A stretch of DNA of 64,000 bases from Jacaranda mimosifolia (Eukaryota > Streptophyta > Magnoliopsida > Lamiales > Bignoniaceae), in NCBI GenBank assembly GCA_018894105.1, contig CM032131.1, forward strand, positions 20,875,578 through 20,939,577, given 5' to 3'. The notes beneath the pieces were generated by a model. It worked only from the letters and a program-made list of their open reading frames with translations, did no database searches and was not told the DNA's origin. Position numbers and translations under genes: made by a program. Positions 10,942 through 24,502 of this stretch are shown piece after piece. Every line of letters begins with the position of its first letter. Positions within the stretch are counted from its first letter, which is position 1.

Positions 10942-13900
10942 CTATTATATATTGAATTATTTGTGGACTATAACTGGTATGCATATTTCAATTAACTAAA
11001 TTGTTTACTTATATTTATAATATCTTTATAAAAATATTTCATTTCTCTATCAATGGATAAATAAAGCATGTGTAAAATATTTATAAAAATTCAAATATAT
11101 GTATTAAAAACTTAAAGTCATAAGCGAATAAAATACTCTTTCATATAATATGTATAAATTCGAAATTCTAATACCTTGTACATTGATAATTGTAATGATT
11201 AAAAATAATTTTTTGTACCTTAGAATGATGAAAAATGCTACACAAAGTAAAAACATTGAGACTATCTAATAAGTATACAATTGCGGTTGAATAATTTAAT
11301 TAAACAAAAATATTAAGATTAATTTTTCACCAAATGATTAAATTTTTTAATTTTTTAATTTAACTATGTATTTTATCCCAAGAATAGTTTAAAAATTTAT
11401 CTAAACAGCATAGTTGATAATTTAAATTACGTGGAAACAAACAAACTAGTTTTTCTTATCTAATAATCGTTTTTTTCTTTTTTTCTAAATTCAAATACAA
11501 TCACTTAATGTTTAATTAAAGTATACATTTTTAATACATTTTTGGATTGTATTTATATCTTAATGAAATTATTGTTTCCTAAACAATTTAAAATTTTAAA
11601 CATATATACATGATTTTGTAAATAATTTATAGTCAATATATTTCACAAGTGAAAAAAATCATTAATTAGCAACTACATTATCTTTTACATTGTAGAATTT
11701 ACTTAAATCTTTATAACTTATCATTTTTTAATAAGAAGGATGACACCCATTTTTGTAGAATATCAATCATTATTTTCTTAGTGAAAGAGTTTAAAATCTA
11801 ATAAACAAATAATTTTGTATTGATTGATATGTAAGTCTTAAATTTATCAAAAGTTTTTTCAATTTAATTATTTTAAGATAATATCTTTTGAATATGCAAG
11901 ACATATTTAGATAAAGTCATATATCAAGAATATTAGCTTTAATTTATTTTGAATTTAAAGTTTATTATAAATAAAAGAAATTGCTTCCTACAATTTTTAT
12001 TATCTCACAATTCTATTTTTATATTATCAAAATTTTCTATTAAAAAAGTTTTAATTTTTCAACAATTAACACAATAATAGAAAATCTATTCTCAAATATC
12101 TAAAGTAAATTTCTTCTAAGATACATATATTACTATATAGTTGAAATTTAAAAAACTTGATAAATGAATGGTTAAATAACGTCAATCTTTAGTGCATATA
12201 TTTGCACAGTTTTTTATATTCATATTATATACATTTATCTACACATTTCTGTTTAATAAGAATATATGAAAGAATATTTTATATACACAATACTTGATAG
12301 CAATGGTGTTAGATAAATAAAGTTCTACTGAAATTAAGAATCCTCTTAAATTATTTGTGCATTTTATATTTAATGAGATATTAATATGTGTTATATATTA
12401 TGTTAAATTTTAAAAAAGTAATTATTATTTTATGATAATTTACATACTATGTAAAATGCGTTATCAGATAATCTTATCATGTTAACAAATGACTAGCATG
12501 TTTAATCCTCAAACTCAAATTGTTATAAAAGTTCTTTGCATTATTAATGAAATCATACTAAATATTTCTTTTAAATAATAGTATGCTAATATATTACATT
12601 AGAGTATATATTTTTATATATATAATTTAAAAGTACATCGAATAAATATATTTCGTTCCATCATTTGTTATCCTTTCTTATCATTTTTATTTTAAATTTT
12701 AATAATTTTAAGAATCTATGTTAAAATTAATAATTCTCGGTACTTTGCAATTTAGTCAGGTTATATAAATCATCTCCAAAATATAAGATTTTTAAATGAA
12801 ATCTTCATTTTATATTATTAAACAACAAGTTTTCATTTTTTTTCCAAAATATTAAAATATATTTTTGTATTATTTAATCATATATAGTAAAGTAAATAAT
12901 ATTAAAAAAATAAAATATGTAAGTAATTAAATTTATTTTCAGCGCATCGGACACATAGTGAGGATTGTTCACATTTTAATAGTTAGACAAAAAAGTAATT
13001 TATGAATTATTTTAAAATACCATTGACAAACAAATTTTGCAATTCATTTAAATTATCCGTTTTATTCATCATTAAGACATTATTAAAATCTCCAAAATTT
13101 CTTGATTAGAAAATAGACTTTCAAGCCTCCAAAAAAAATAATTAAAAAGGAGTAAAAAATAAGGGGAATATATTAGTAATTAAAATTTTAAAAAATATTA
13201 GAGTTGTCTACCTAATTTTATTTAAAATTTTTCATATTTATTTTTCAAATTTAGTATTTCTCTATTCGTGTAAAATTTCATGAACACTCATGATTCAAAT
13301 ATGTGAAAAAAATCAAATAAATAAAAAAGCATGCAACTTTTTTTCAAAAAATGTCCTTCATTATTCTTTCAGTTTATTATAAAATCCTCAACCCTTATAA
13401 CATTTTTTTTATATGTATACAAACAAAAAAAATTCATTAGAATTCAAAATTTGAACCTCACACTCAAATATGTGAGAATGATGCCACTGAACCAACTGAC
13501 AACTCGGCCTTAGAATATTATTATTATTCTAGTAATTATTACAATAATATATTAAAATATATTGAAACTGTATCCAATCATCATATTTACATGCATATAT
13601 AAATATATATTAAGTTATTTTTAGCTTCCACCAATCAAACAAAAAAGTGTTTGATTTAATATTTACAATAAAAAATAATCTCCTTGCAAAACACAATCAA
13701 ATCTTATTTTACTTTCCAAAATAATTTCTACATGTAGTATAATCAAACATTTATCACGTTTCCAAAAAATCACATTCAAAATTCATTCTTCTACAACATA
13801 CAATCAGAACACCTCCTCAAAATACAACCAAAGCAACATTGCCAATTATTCCCATTACATATTCAAAAACACAATAGTTTTGAACACGAAAACTAATTGA

Positions 13901-13969
13901 CAATAAGCTAACTAAAAAGAGCTAAGCTAACTAAAATTTATCGGTTGAAAAAAATGAAAGATGGAAAGT
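10942..13969. other. AT-rich intergenic DNA
   Basis: About 3 kb of very AT-rich DNA with frequent homopolymer A and T runs and no supported gene, LTR or inverted-repeat element. The only moderately structured part is near 13100-13510, where a phrase ending CACTGAACCAACTGACAACT resembles sequences common in decayed plant repeats; no family can be assigned by eye. Confidence 0.5.
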
Positions 13970-13970
13970 G

Positions 13971-14019
13971 CAACGCAACGCAACGCATCATCATCATCAT
14001 CATATAATCATCATCATCC
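13971..14019. repeat. Microsatellites (CAACG)3 and (ATC)n
   Basis: Three CAACG units are followed by two short ATC trinucleotide runs interrupted by ATATA. They lie about 350 bp upstream of the GH5 gene start. No function is implied. Confidence 0.9.
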
Positions 14020-14320
14020 ATTTTGATGATGTGTGACAGTGACACTCACAAACAAACACGAAAAATGGAGTCAGAAAAGTAGTAACCTCACATTACATGT
14101 CGGCAGTGGCGCATCAATGAATTTACATTATTCGCCTCCTTTTCTTATCATTTGCATTTCTGATTTCTTCTCCAACTTATTTTGTTTTTTTTTCATTTTT
14201 CTGTTCCCTCCACTTTCTCTGTATCCTTTATTCTTTTTCTATTCTTGACTCTTTTTACACTACTTTTAAATGCCAAAATTAAGAAAATTATTTCCATTGC
14301 TCTGTTTTTGGACCAAACAT

Positions 14321-14331
14321 ATTTATAAATA
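14321..14331 (+). promoter_or_regulatory. Candidate TATA box of the GH5 gene
   Basis: ATTTATAAATA lies about 45-50 bp upstream of the initiator ATG at 14373. If used, transcription would start roughly 20 bp before the ATG, giving a very short leader. This is inference from a single motif in an AT-rich region. Confidence 0.4.
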
Positions 14332-14372
14332 TCTCGAGAAAAGTTTATTTACCAAAGGAAGCAACCTCTAAG

Positions 14373-17300
14373 ATGATCAATAAGCGGCAGTTTGTAGCTT
14401 CATTATGCTTGTTTGCCAGGATTCTACTCCAATGCGTCGCCCAAGATTTGCCGTTTAAAGCGGTGAATTTGGGCGGATGGATTGTCACCGAAGGCTGGAT
14501 GACCCCATCTCTCTTTGATGGCATTCCCAATAAAGATCTGCTGGTAATTGTCCATTTGCTGCCACTCTCTCCCTCTGTCTGTGTGTGTACTTATTCTTGA
14601 TTTCTTGCGTTTTAATTGCATGAGAATAGGTAATGTGACCTCAGAAAATGATTTTATTTCTTAATATCTGCATGTGATTTCATTGTTTTCTGTAATTGGT
14701 TGATTAAATTATAACTAGTGTAAAATTCATAGGCTTTTCTGTTACTTAATAATATTTCCCATATCTCAAAATGAAAATTTTCTAGTTAATGACACCGAGT
14801 GTTAGATAAGAGTTGAAAAGTTAGTTTCTGTAACGTAAACAGTGTTTTCCTTGCATTAGTGGTTGAGAGTTCACACTATTGCTTTAGATTAAAGCATTTT
14901 TTTGGACAATTTCTATTTTAGGAAATGGAGGGAAGATCTGAAAAGGATTTAGGACTGGTCGTTGTACTAGGTGTATTTCGGCTACCTAATTGCCCTTACT
15001 GATTTCTGAAAAATCATTAATCCTAGACCATGTGTTCATCTATAGAAAGAACAAGATTGATTTACAGGTGATAAGAGGACTTTCAGAAGCTATTTACTCT
15101 TTATCAATGTGTATAGGGCAGCGAGAAATGTGGTGCAGAAATGGTTGCTTTGCTTTCTGTGATCAATGTGGAAGCATTGTTAGCTGAGTTAGGATATTGT
15201 AGTGCATCCTTGTGTTTACTTAAACACATACTTTTCTAGAATTTTCATCAGCTCTTGTTTGCTAGCAATTACCCCAGGCAACTGAAATCATTATTCTCAT
15301 TTTCCTAAATTTATCTAGAGAAGTACCAAATTTTTTCTAGATTACAAATTTTTTTTTTGATAATTTTTCACAATTTCATCAATCATCAGAAACCACAGAG
15401 AGTCTAACTTATGGAATAATTTCATTGGATGTTTTCTGAACACTTCATCCCAATAACTTCTTATTGATACCAGTTTACAAATTACTGGTTTGAAACATAG
15501 TTCATCTCCCAAATGGAAGTTGCATTAGTATATAAAAACCAAGTTGTGATGAGTCTTCTATGAATCGTTGCTATTAGTTGAATTGATTGGAATTGTTCTG
15601 TTCTTTCTTTACAAATGTTTATCTGCATATGGGAAGTATGGACAATTACATCCCAAATGTCAAAGACACAAATGCAGTTTCACAACTCATGGTTTGAATT
15701 TCATTAGGATGGAACTCAAGTGCATTTCAAGTCTGTAAGGCTCAACAAATATCTATGTGCGGAAAATGGTGGTGGTTCAGCCTTGGTAGCTAACCGTGAT
15801 ATTCCTAGAAGCTGGGAAACTTTCAGGGTGATTTTTCCTTTTCATTTTACATTTTTTTTCTTCTTTTTTTTTTTTTTTCTCTTTTCTTTTCTTCTCTTTC
15901 TTTTTTTTTTTGGATGTTGGCTCACCATCTTACTCTACTCTACAATGTTTTTGTTAATCTGCAGTTATGGAGAATCAATGAGACCACCTTCAATTTTAGA
16001 GTTTCCAACAAAGATTTCATTGGACTTAGTCCTCAGGGTCAAGGGATTAAAGTATTCGCTCATGCTGCTGAACCGGGGACAACAGAAACCTTCAGAATTA
16101 TACGTAATGGTGATAATCCACTTCGAGTGCGCATCCAAGCATCAAATGACCTTTATCTTCAGGTAAAATTATCTCTATCATATTTTGAAATGACCAACAC
16201 CAACTGCCTAGGTTGTGCCGAACAGGAAAACTGAGAGCACCACAATTTATTGGAAAAACTAAAACAAGTACCGATATGTGTATATTTTCCAGTATCCATT
16301 AGCCTTGAATGAATAAGTCTGATTATCCTCAAATAATTGAATTAGCCAAATAAATTATGAAAAATACATGGTTCTGATAGATTGCTAATCAACTTGTCTT
16401 AGTTTTCTGGTTTCTTATATGCATGCATTTTGGCCTGTAAAGGCGGAAACAGAGAATTCTGTTATGGCTGATTACTCTGGAAGCCCCGATGACTGGGACG
16501 ATCAAGATTCCTCTGTATTTGAGATGCATATTGTCAAGAGCTTACAAGGGGAGTACCAATTAACCAACGGTTATGGGCCAGATGAAGCTCCTGAAATATT
16601 GAGGGTAAAAACATTCAACTCTGTCCTGTTTACAATCACCACTTTTCAACAGACAAATAATTTTATTGACCATGATATATATTTGCCTTCACCTTCAATA
16701 CTATATAGAATCCTCATTGATATGAAAAAAAAATATGTTGCTAAAGTTGTCAAATAATCACAGAATCATTGGAGCACTTATATTGTGGAAGACGATTTCA
16801 GATTTATGTCTCAGAATGGCCTCAATGCTTTTAGAATTCCAGTTGGCTGGTGGGTCATGTATGATCCTGTTCCACCAAAACCATTTGTCGGGGGTTCTTT
16901 GCAAGTTTTAGATAATGCTTTCGCATGGGCTCTGTAAGCATTTTATGAATTATCTTTGGTTTGATTTGTAAACTCTTCTCCTTTTCTACGATCACATTTC
17001 CGTATACCTTCATTTATAAAGACCAATTTGCACCCCAACTATCAAGACATACTCGTCTTTTTCTTTTTTCTGCCAAAAATTTGCTAAGATTTGTTGTTAA
17101 AGTAAAATATCCTTTTCTTCATTTCTTTTGTAGTAACTACAATATGAAGGTCATATTGGATCTCCATGCAGTTCCAGGATCACAAAATGGTAATCATCAC
17201 AGTGGAACACGAGATGGATTTCTGGAATGGGGGGATTCCAGAATACTGGAAACTGTTTCAGTCATAGACTTCTTAGCAAAAAGGTTCTGAATCTCTCCCC

Positions 17301-18753
17301 TGAACAATCACCAATTGTTAACAAGAACTCTTCAATAGCATTTAGTCTCTTCTCCATTGTTTTGCATAAAGTAATGTCAAATTTGGATACTGTGCAACAC
17401 AACATAGATATGTAAAATCAGTTATATCTGTACAATGTTTACTTACTAGTATTACTCCAAATTAAGGCATCAAAATAAAATCCATAAGCTGGAATTTTAA
17501 ATTATTTATACATGTTAATTTTTGGGCTAGGTGTAAAGTGTAAACTAGTGGACAATCAGCAAAGTATCATGTCGAGTTGATACGGGTGGTTTTATCCAGG
17601 TATGCTGGTCACCCAAGTCTTGGAGCAATTGAATTGATGAATGAGCCCTTAGCTCCTGGTGTCACTTTGGATAGCTTAAGAAAGTATTATAAAGCAGGCT
17701 ATGATGCAGTCAGGATGTACACTGCTAGTGCTTATGTGATCCTATCAAATAGATTGGGAGAAGCAAACAGTACAGAGCTCCTTCCGATAGCTGCAGGCCT
17801 TAACAACTCAGTCATAGATGTACATTACTATAATCGGTATTCAGACTATTTTAGGAACATGAATGCTCAGCAGAATGTTGATTACGTCTACAAGAAAAGA
17901 TCGAAACAGTTGCAAGAAGTGACTCGTGACGGTGGTCCTTTAAGCTTTGTCGGTGAGATAAATTGATTCCAAGAAAATAGTTACATAATTTCAAGCTAGT
18001 TAATGATGCTTTATTCTCATTATATGTGGCTTTCATCTTCACATGTTCATTATTATTTGATCTCCCTTCTATTACCTTGAGCTGTATACTCAGGATAATT
18101 ACTTTTTTAAACTGCTTTCTCTGTGGCATCCTATGCCACATGGCACTAAACTTTCCTCAGCTTACTTATTTTACTTTGTACATATTTTTGGACAAGCATG
18201 CTGTAAAGATCCTCCGGTCCTAGAAACTAGTGTAGCTTATCACTAGATTCCTTGAAATGCTGCTTCCATCAAAGCACATTTTGATAAAACTATTAGAGGA
18301 GTTTGAATCTCTGGAAGACAAAAAGTAATCTAATTAGGTGTGATTCCCCTATTAGTTCTCCTAGAATTATAGCAGTAACTGCAATTGAATCTCTCCATCT
18401 AAGACTGCAGAACTTCCGTTCTGCCCTTATCCTTCCTATTTTGAAAACCATCCTGCAGCGGCGTCCTTCATAGATGTCATCACTTATCTAATTTGCAATA
18501 TGGTAAGACTTTTGAATGAATTTTTTAAGGATTGATTTCCATAAATGAGCAACTCTGATATCGTATTGCAGGAGAATGGACAGCTGCTTTGTATGTTCAC
18601 AATGCTTCATTGCATGACTATCGGAGATTTGCAGAAGCTCAGCTAGACGTTTATGGGAAGGCCACATTTGGATGGGCTTATTGGTCATACAAATGTGAAC
18701 AAAAGTATTGGAGCTTCAAGTGGATGATAGAGAACAACTATATGAAGCTCTGA
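14373..18753 (+). CDS. Secreted GH5 glycosidase with fascin-like domain (glucan 1,3-beta-glucosidase-like)
   Basis: Predicted cell-wall or apoplastic beta-glycosidase. Exons are 14373-14543, 15708-15827, 15965-16162, 16443-16604, 16764-16933, 17134-17283, 17600-17952 and 18572-18753; all introns are GT-AG and the joined frame gives 501 aa and TGA. Residues 1-24 form a signal peptide ending CVAQ. Then comes the GH5 start (VNLGGWIVTEGW, about 31-42). Residues 58-217, encoded by exons 2-4, form a fascin/beta-trefoil-like insert. The GH5 barrel then resumes: RIPVGWW, DLHAVPGSQNG from 283, MNEP with acid/base Glu339, DVHYYNRY with His399, and GEWT with nucleophile Glu443. This layout matches the plant GH5 subgroup with a fascin-like domain described from rice (GH5BG); in databases it is often called glucan 1,3-beta-glucosidase A. 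Substrate is not determined by sequence. Length is normal and no disabling change is seen. Confidence 0.93.
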
Positions 18754-18810
18754 TAACTATGAGATTTCATGTTTGTACTATAATCAGTTACATTCACCCA
18801 GCATGTGATA

Positions 18811-18816
18811 AATAAA
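18811..18816 (+). terminator. Poly(A) signal AATAAA of the GH5 gene
   Basis: A canonical AATAAA lies 58 bp after the TGA stop of the GH5 gene, in a short T-rich 3' region. Plant poly(A) signals are loose, so this is a candidate only. Confidence 0.5.
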
Positions 18817-21169
18817 ACCACAAAAATCTTTATTCTTATACAATATATAGGGTATATATATATATATATATATACATGCTGGTTATTGACAATGTGCTAG
18901 TTGCCAACTTCATATCTAAGTGAACTAATCAATGGCCATGCAGATTGTACTTACTGCCACTGGTATAGTCTCTATGAAGTTGCATTGTTGAAGGCCATTT
19001 TGACAGTCAGTTAAAGCAAGGTACAAGAAGATCTAGTTTTGGATTTTCTGTGATAAACAATTGAAACTTTTGCAAACAGTTCTATAATTGTTATTTGGGA
19101 TGATAATTAAGTGTTCTTTATTTCTGTGTCATTTTTCTTTGGTTCATTTTTTTCAATCTTGTTATTTTTTCAAAAATGATCTGCTGTTCACTCTTGCATG
19201 AGATATTTGGTGTTGTTTTCTGAAAATGTTGACACCTTTTTCAGAGATGAAAAAATCAAATACATTTATTTTGCCCATTTTATGATTACATTTCTGGAAA
19301 TGTTATGAAATAAGCAATTCCCTCTTTCTAGAAAATATGACACCATTTTCAGACATTACTTATAAATATTTTGAAAATGTGTAAACTAATGCGGCTTTTT
19401 GTTTTCCGATTATTAGCTAAATTGACCTTTCATATCAATTAATGAAATTATTATTTTCATTTCACATACCCCAATTGAACGCATCTTCATTTTTACATAT
19501 TTTTCAAGAGCACCTCAAGTACATTTTCATAGATCAAACTTTTTAGAAACTGAAGCTAAGATGAAAAGAAAATAATATTTGGATTCAATTTGAAAGATAT
19601 TTCCTAAAAATATTTTGGAAAGATCTTATGCAAAAATAAAAATATCTTTGAATTGGTGAGTTGTAAAGCTTAATAAATTAAGAGTATAAACTTGAATTCT
19701 GTGCATCTAACCAAAAATTCTTCTTCTTCTTCTTCTTCTTTTTTTTTTTTAAGAAATGTTTATATATTTGACTTGTAATTTAAATTTCAATACACACCTT
19801 TTTAAAAAGGTGATGCTTATTTTCTTAAAATGGATTATAGACTTTTGAATGATTATGCAAGTCATGAATATTCGAGTCACTTTTGACACAATTTCTTTAA
19901 AGAGATTGTGTAGAGTCTTATAATTTATTATTGTCAACAAGGAGAAACCTCCCGTTGATCGACTAGAGATTTAGTGGGAGGCAATATGTTCTGGCAAATT
20001 ACTTGAGAAATTCAAATGAAATTCTTGGAGCTCCAAAGAAAGATTGGATCTTGATAGAGATCTACCCAAGAGTAATAGTACCTGTTGTTTGCAAGGTGGG
20101 TTCAAGAGCGGAAGCATTAAGGGTATTGACCTATTAAGCAGTAAGTGATACATTAGCGGAGAATTAAGAGTAATTTAGTTGCTTTAATGACTTCCATTCT
20201 TTGACTTATCTCGCGTATATATGGCATAGCAAAACTATGGCGCATAGGGAATTGATAGGTAGGACTTAGGAGAATTAATGGCTACGTAGTGGGTAGTAGC
20301 ATGAGCCATGAAAATACTCCCGTCTGCTGGGAGTAAATTAAACAAAAGCATTTTGTAGAGTCCTTAAAATAACAAATTCAAAAATCTGGAACGAATGCAT
20401 ATTTTTTAAACAACCAATATATATGATTGGTGCCCTTCAAAATTATATGTCGAAATGTGCAAAGTGGTTGGAGTCGTAGAGTTGGTTTTTGATAACATCA
20501 TACCTAATGATGTTTGAAGTAGCTAGGATCTCTCAACAATTCATATTAATTAATTTCTTAGTTAAGATAAATATATAGAATAAGGGTTGAGTATAAAAGA
20601 GTAAATTCCATTTGAGAGAGAGATATATATATATATATATATACACACTGCAACTTGAAGCTCTGTAGGTTGCATGGCATCAAGAACGTACTGTGAAAGC
20701 AATAACACTATATATTATTACATATATTTTTTATATAAAAATAATAATATTATCATCACAACAAGTTTATGCATTGTAATTTATAATTTTTTCAAAATTA
20801 AAACATGCATACATAAATATCTAGATAAATAATTATTTGTTAATAATATTATTTGTTCGTATCAAAAGGTTATTGTGATGTTACTTTTTTAACTATATTC
20901 TTTTAATTTGTTTAAACATAGAAAATGAGTTTGGCATGTTTAACTTTAACGGATCTAACCCGTCAAGATTTGGGTTTGGAATTGGATGAGTTTTGGATTC
21001 ATAAAAATCTTGGTGGGGGTGGGTATAGGATTTTGGTGGACCCACTCCATCACCATTCCTATTAATACCAAAATGATTGTGCCAAGGCGTTAGCCAAGAC
21101 TTCATCAAACGTCGAAACCTTTTCTAAATTGAGACCATTTGGTCTTGGAAATCAATAGTAGAGCTGGTG
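18817..21169. other. AT-rich intergenic DNA with simple repeats
   Basis: No gene is supported. It contains a (TA)n run at 18853-18874, a (TTC)n plus poly-T tract at 19718-19751 and a (TA)n run at 20632-20642. The last 250 bp (20930-21110) contain repeated GGGT/TTTGG phrases such as GATTTGGGTTTGG and GGTGGGGGTGGGT, perhaps a decayed repeat. Short open frames here have no recognisable domains. Confidence 0.5.
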
Positions 21170-21174
21170 ATATT

Positions 21175-22363
21175 TGTTGGAATTATATATGCACCAGTGT
21201 ATACATAAAATAAACAGTAACAAAAGCGAAAGCATAAATAATTAACACATAGAATGTCTATCTCAGAAAAAAATATTAAGAGAACAAAAAGTCTATAAAA
21301 CAAACCAAGAATAGAAACTGTGTTAGCACTATAATTGAGTCCAGGCATGCATGTACGCAGTGTCCTTAAGGTTTTATCTGCCTCCCAACGGTGCACGAGG
21401 ACTTCCAACGGACAACCTCCTAAGATACAACGACCCAGCCAGACAAAGGCTGCACTCCAGTTGATTGGACTCCGAACACTAAGTTGACTTGAACCTCTAT
21501 TTTGAATGCTTTGTATACGTGAGTGTGTATGTATGAATGATGTATGTTTTTCTTATATTAATGCACGAATGTACCTCTCATATTTATAGATGCTAGGTGC
21601 TTGCTATTGCGAGACACGACTATATGCCCATCAGACATGTTAAAGGTTGTAAACCTTTAATTTTCAAATGTTTAGGACACAGCTCAATGAACAGACATGG
21701 CTAGAATTGGTTAGAGTTTTTGAACATGACTATTAGGAGAGGACCAATGTCAGTTCTCAAAATCGAAAAGTTTAATTATGTAACATAATTATAGTTTAAA
21801 CAAAAAATAATTCAGTAACATAATTGTTATTTAAAGCTATTTAATTTATTTTAATTTAAAAATAAGTTAAAATAAATTTTCTCTAAAAAGATAATATTCG
21901 CACTGCACCCGCGCCCGTGCCCACGCCCCAATCCTAGCCGAGCCGGCTGGATGGGCAGGCGGCTCGCGCGCGTGTGTGGTTCATTGCAAGCAAACCCAAA
22001 CCCACACTTAAGTAGGTCATCTCCCCTCCAAAAGCTTGGGTACCCCCCAAAGGGGTCCAACCCTTTAGGCCACACCCAAGTTATTTAACTAGCTTCATTC
22101 TAGCTTTAGATTCCAATGTGGGATGGACACTTTCAAGCCATCCATCCACACATGTCTTAGCTATTCCTTAACTTATTCTTCATTCTTTTAACTCAATTTT
22201 CTCATTCACTCTCTGATTGATTTTGGCATATAACCACTTAATAAACATCTCGTCAATGAGATGAAATTGTTAGTTTAAAGTCATTAAATTTGACTTTATA
22301 AAACTCTCATTAAACTCTAACCAAAGTTGGTAGGTCATCACTCATTAATGCCAAATTCTCACA
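21175..22363 (-). repeat. Copia LTR, left copy
   Basis: Starts TGTTGGAATTATATATGC and ends CTCACA. It aligns along its length with 24853-25993, with scattered substitutions and several indels; for example the stretch around 21745-21775 is missing from the right copy. On the minus strand it lies downstream of integrase. The open frames inside are not genes. Confidence 0.88.
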
Positions 22364-22420
22364 ATATTTTTGAGTAGTTATGATCACCTCGAAGAGAAAA
22401 TATGGCATACTTGCTTTTTA
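22364..22420. repeat. Duplicate of the copia right-hand flanking sequence
   Basis: These 57 bp, beginning ATATTTTTGAGTAG and ending TTGCTTTTTA, are the same as 25994-26050 apart from a C/T change. The right-hand copy lies outside the element, directly after its target duplication. Its presence between the left LTR and the integrase is not explained by ordinary copia structure. A TAAAAAG word (minus strand) is shared by the integrase side and this sequence at the junction. Confidence 0.8.
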
Positions 22421-23043
22421 TTGTGGGGTATCTTACTAAGTGAATGATTTGCAGTTAGCACTGCCTCTCCCCACATGTTTTGAGGTGCACTTGCATTAAT
22501 TAATAATGCATTCATCATTTCTTTTAAAGTTTGATTTTTGCGCTCAGCAATGCCATTTGATTGTGGTGCATATGGTGCTTTTACTTCATGGATAATTCTA
22601 TGTTCAGCACAAAATTCTTCAAAGGGGTGAACATAATCACCGCCTCTATCACTTCTAAGTATCTTTATTTTCTTCCTAAGTTGGTTCTCAACCTCATTCT
22701 TGTAGTGTTTAAATACTTCAATAGCTTCAGCTTTGCTTGAAAGTAAATGAACATGACAATATCTTGTGCAACCATGAATAAAGGTTATAAAATATCTTTT
22801 TCCTCCTCTTGATTGCACCATTTTTAAGTCACATATGTCTGTGTGAATTAAATTTAATGGTTCAGTGCTTCTCTTTATTGCCTTAAAAGGAGTTTTTGTC
22901 ATTTTTGCCTCAATGCAAACTTCACACTTAGTTTTTGTGTCGAAGTTCAACTTAGGTAGAATCCCACTTTTAGCTAGTTTACTCAAGGTACCAAAATTTA
23001 CATGCCCTAGTCTATGATGCCATAAATCTAGAGACTCCAACAA
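22421..23043 (-). pseudogene. Copia integrase, truncated
   Basis: On the minus strand this encodes a GAG-pre-integrase zinc finger (WHHRLGHVN ... CEVCIEAK) and the integrase core, with Asp in HTDICDLK, Asp in SDRGGDY and Glu in GIAERKN, so the DDE triad is present. The frame stops matching copia integrases after KIPHNKK, where it runs into the duplicated flank. The C-terminal integrase part, reverse transcriptase and RNase H are missing. Confidence 0.88.
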
Positions 23044-23480
23044 GTAAGCCCGAATTTACTTTATTTCCATTAAAAACAACTTTTGGTACATTTTTAGGTA
23101 TGATGGTCATTACATTCATTTTAAAAAGACCATCACATAAATATCCTTTTCCGACATACACACCATTTTTTGTTAATACAAATTTGTCGGATTCAAAAAT
23201 TAGTCTAAAGCCATTCTTGCTAAGCATGAGACCTGACACTAAGTTTCTTTTTATATCTGGCACATGAAGCACGATGTTGAGAGTCAGCTCCTTCCCAGAA
23301 GTCATCTTAAGCACCACTTTGCCAATTCCATACACCTTAGAGGTTGACGAGTTTCCCATGACAAGTTATCATCCTTTGCATCCTCATAGGTTGTGAACAA
23401 GTTTTTATCTGAGCACACGTGTCTAGTGGCCCCGGTATCCACCCACTACTGTCTGGGATTCTCAGTTAAGTTTACCTAAG
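23012..23480 (-). pseudogene. Copia protease region
   Basis: The minus strand encodes the aspartic protease signature WVDTGATRHVC (near 23410-23445), preceded by an in-frame TAG. A frame change then leads to the frame reading [15 protein letters not shown] and [12 protein letters not shown], which is the normal protease-to-integrase linker. It overlaps the integrase frame at 23012-23043. Inactive because of the stop and frameshift. Confidence 0.8.
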
Positions 23481-23498
23481 AAACTACCGCTGAAAGAT

Positions 23499-24502
23499 TC
23501 AAGTTAGTGACACCATTCGAGAGTTTATCCACTTCAGCCATGTTAGCATGAGCAGCCCTTTTCTTCTTTGGGAACCCATCTTTCTTTGGAATTCCTCTTG
23601 CTGACGATGTTTGCAATCCTTTGCCCTATGGCCTGGCTTGCCACAAATGTAGCAACTTCCTTCAAACTTCTTTTTCTTTCTTTTTGTCATTTTGGTTGTC
23701 AGAAGCATCCATTTTTCATTTGTTAGACCATGCTCCACAATGTTTGCTTTGCTCTCATAAGCATTGCTGCCATTTTTCTTTTTGGGAAGTCTGTTATCTT
23801 TCTCTATTCTCAACCTCAAGATCAAATCCTCAAGATTCATCTCCTTGCGTTTGTGCTTGAGGTAGTTTTTGAAGTCCTTCCACCCCGGGGGCAATTTTTC
23901 AATGAGCGCTACCACTTGAAATGATTCTCCGAGTGTCATCCCTTCGGCAGCCAACTCATGCAATATCATATGATATTCATTAACCTGGGACATCACAAAT
24001 TTTGAGTTAATCATAATAAACTCTAGAAACTTACCAACGGCGAATTTCTTCGTGTTGGCATCTTCTGTTTTGTATTTTTTCTCAAGTGGTTCCCAAATTT
24101 CCTTCGCTGTAGCAATTGTACTGTAAACGTTATATAGTGCATTGTCCAAGCCGTTGAGGATGTAGTTTTTACACAGGAAATCCCCATGATTCCAAGCATT
24201 AATGGCTGCCATGATTTGCATATTAGGATTTTCTCCTCAAGTAGGATGTTTTTCATGTAGAAACCTTGTTAAGTTCAACATAGTAAGGTAGAACAACATC
24301 TTCTGCTGCCATCTTTTAAAGTCCTTCCCATTGAACTTTTTGGTTTCTTCGCTGGTCCAACTGCAATTGGAGGAGGAGGTGTATTATCAACTGCAATTGG
24401 GGCAAGAGGAAAAATGACTACAGGGGCAGCAACCGGGGGATTCTGAGATCCACCACCAACGCCACCGACGTTGGACTCAGTAGACACATTTATCGCCATC
24501 AT
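23499..24502 (-). pseudogene. Copia gag with CCHC zinc knuckle
   Basis: The N-terminal part (24502-24275) is Gly/Pro-rich and then shifts frame. The main part (24221-23499) matches the copia UBN2-type gag: YILNGLDNALYNVY, LEKKYKTEDANTKKF, then the zinc knuckle CYICGKPGHRAKDC near 23650. At least one frameshift around 24221-24275 separates the two parts. It lies just inside the right LTR, as gag should for a minus-strand element. Confidence 0.85.

Noticed and set aside
13440..13510. tRNA-like phrase (TTTGAACCTCACACTC) as a tRNA gene or SINE promoter
   Set aside because: No A box, no cloverleaf pairing and no poly-A tail; probably a decayed repeat.
23621..23924. + strand frames of 79 and 64 codons
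   Set aside because: They are antisense shadows of the copia gag and its zinc knuckle.
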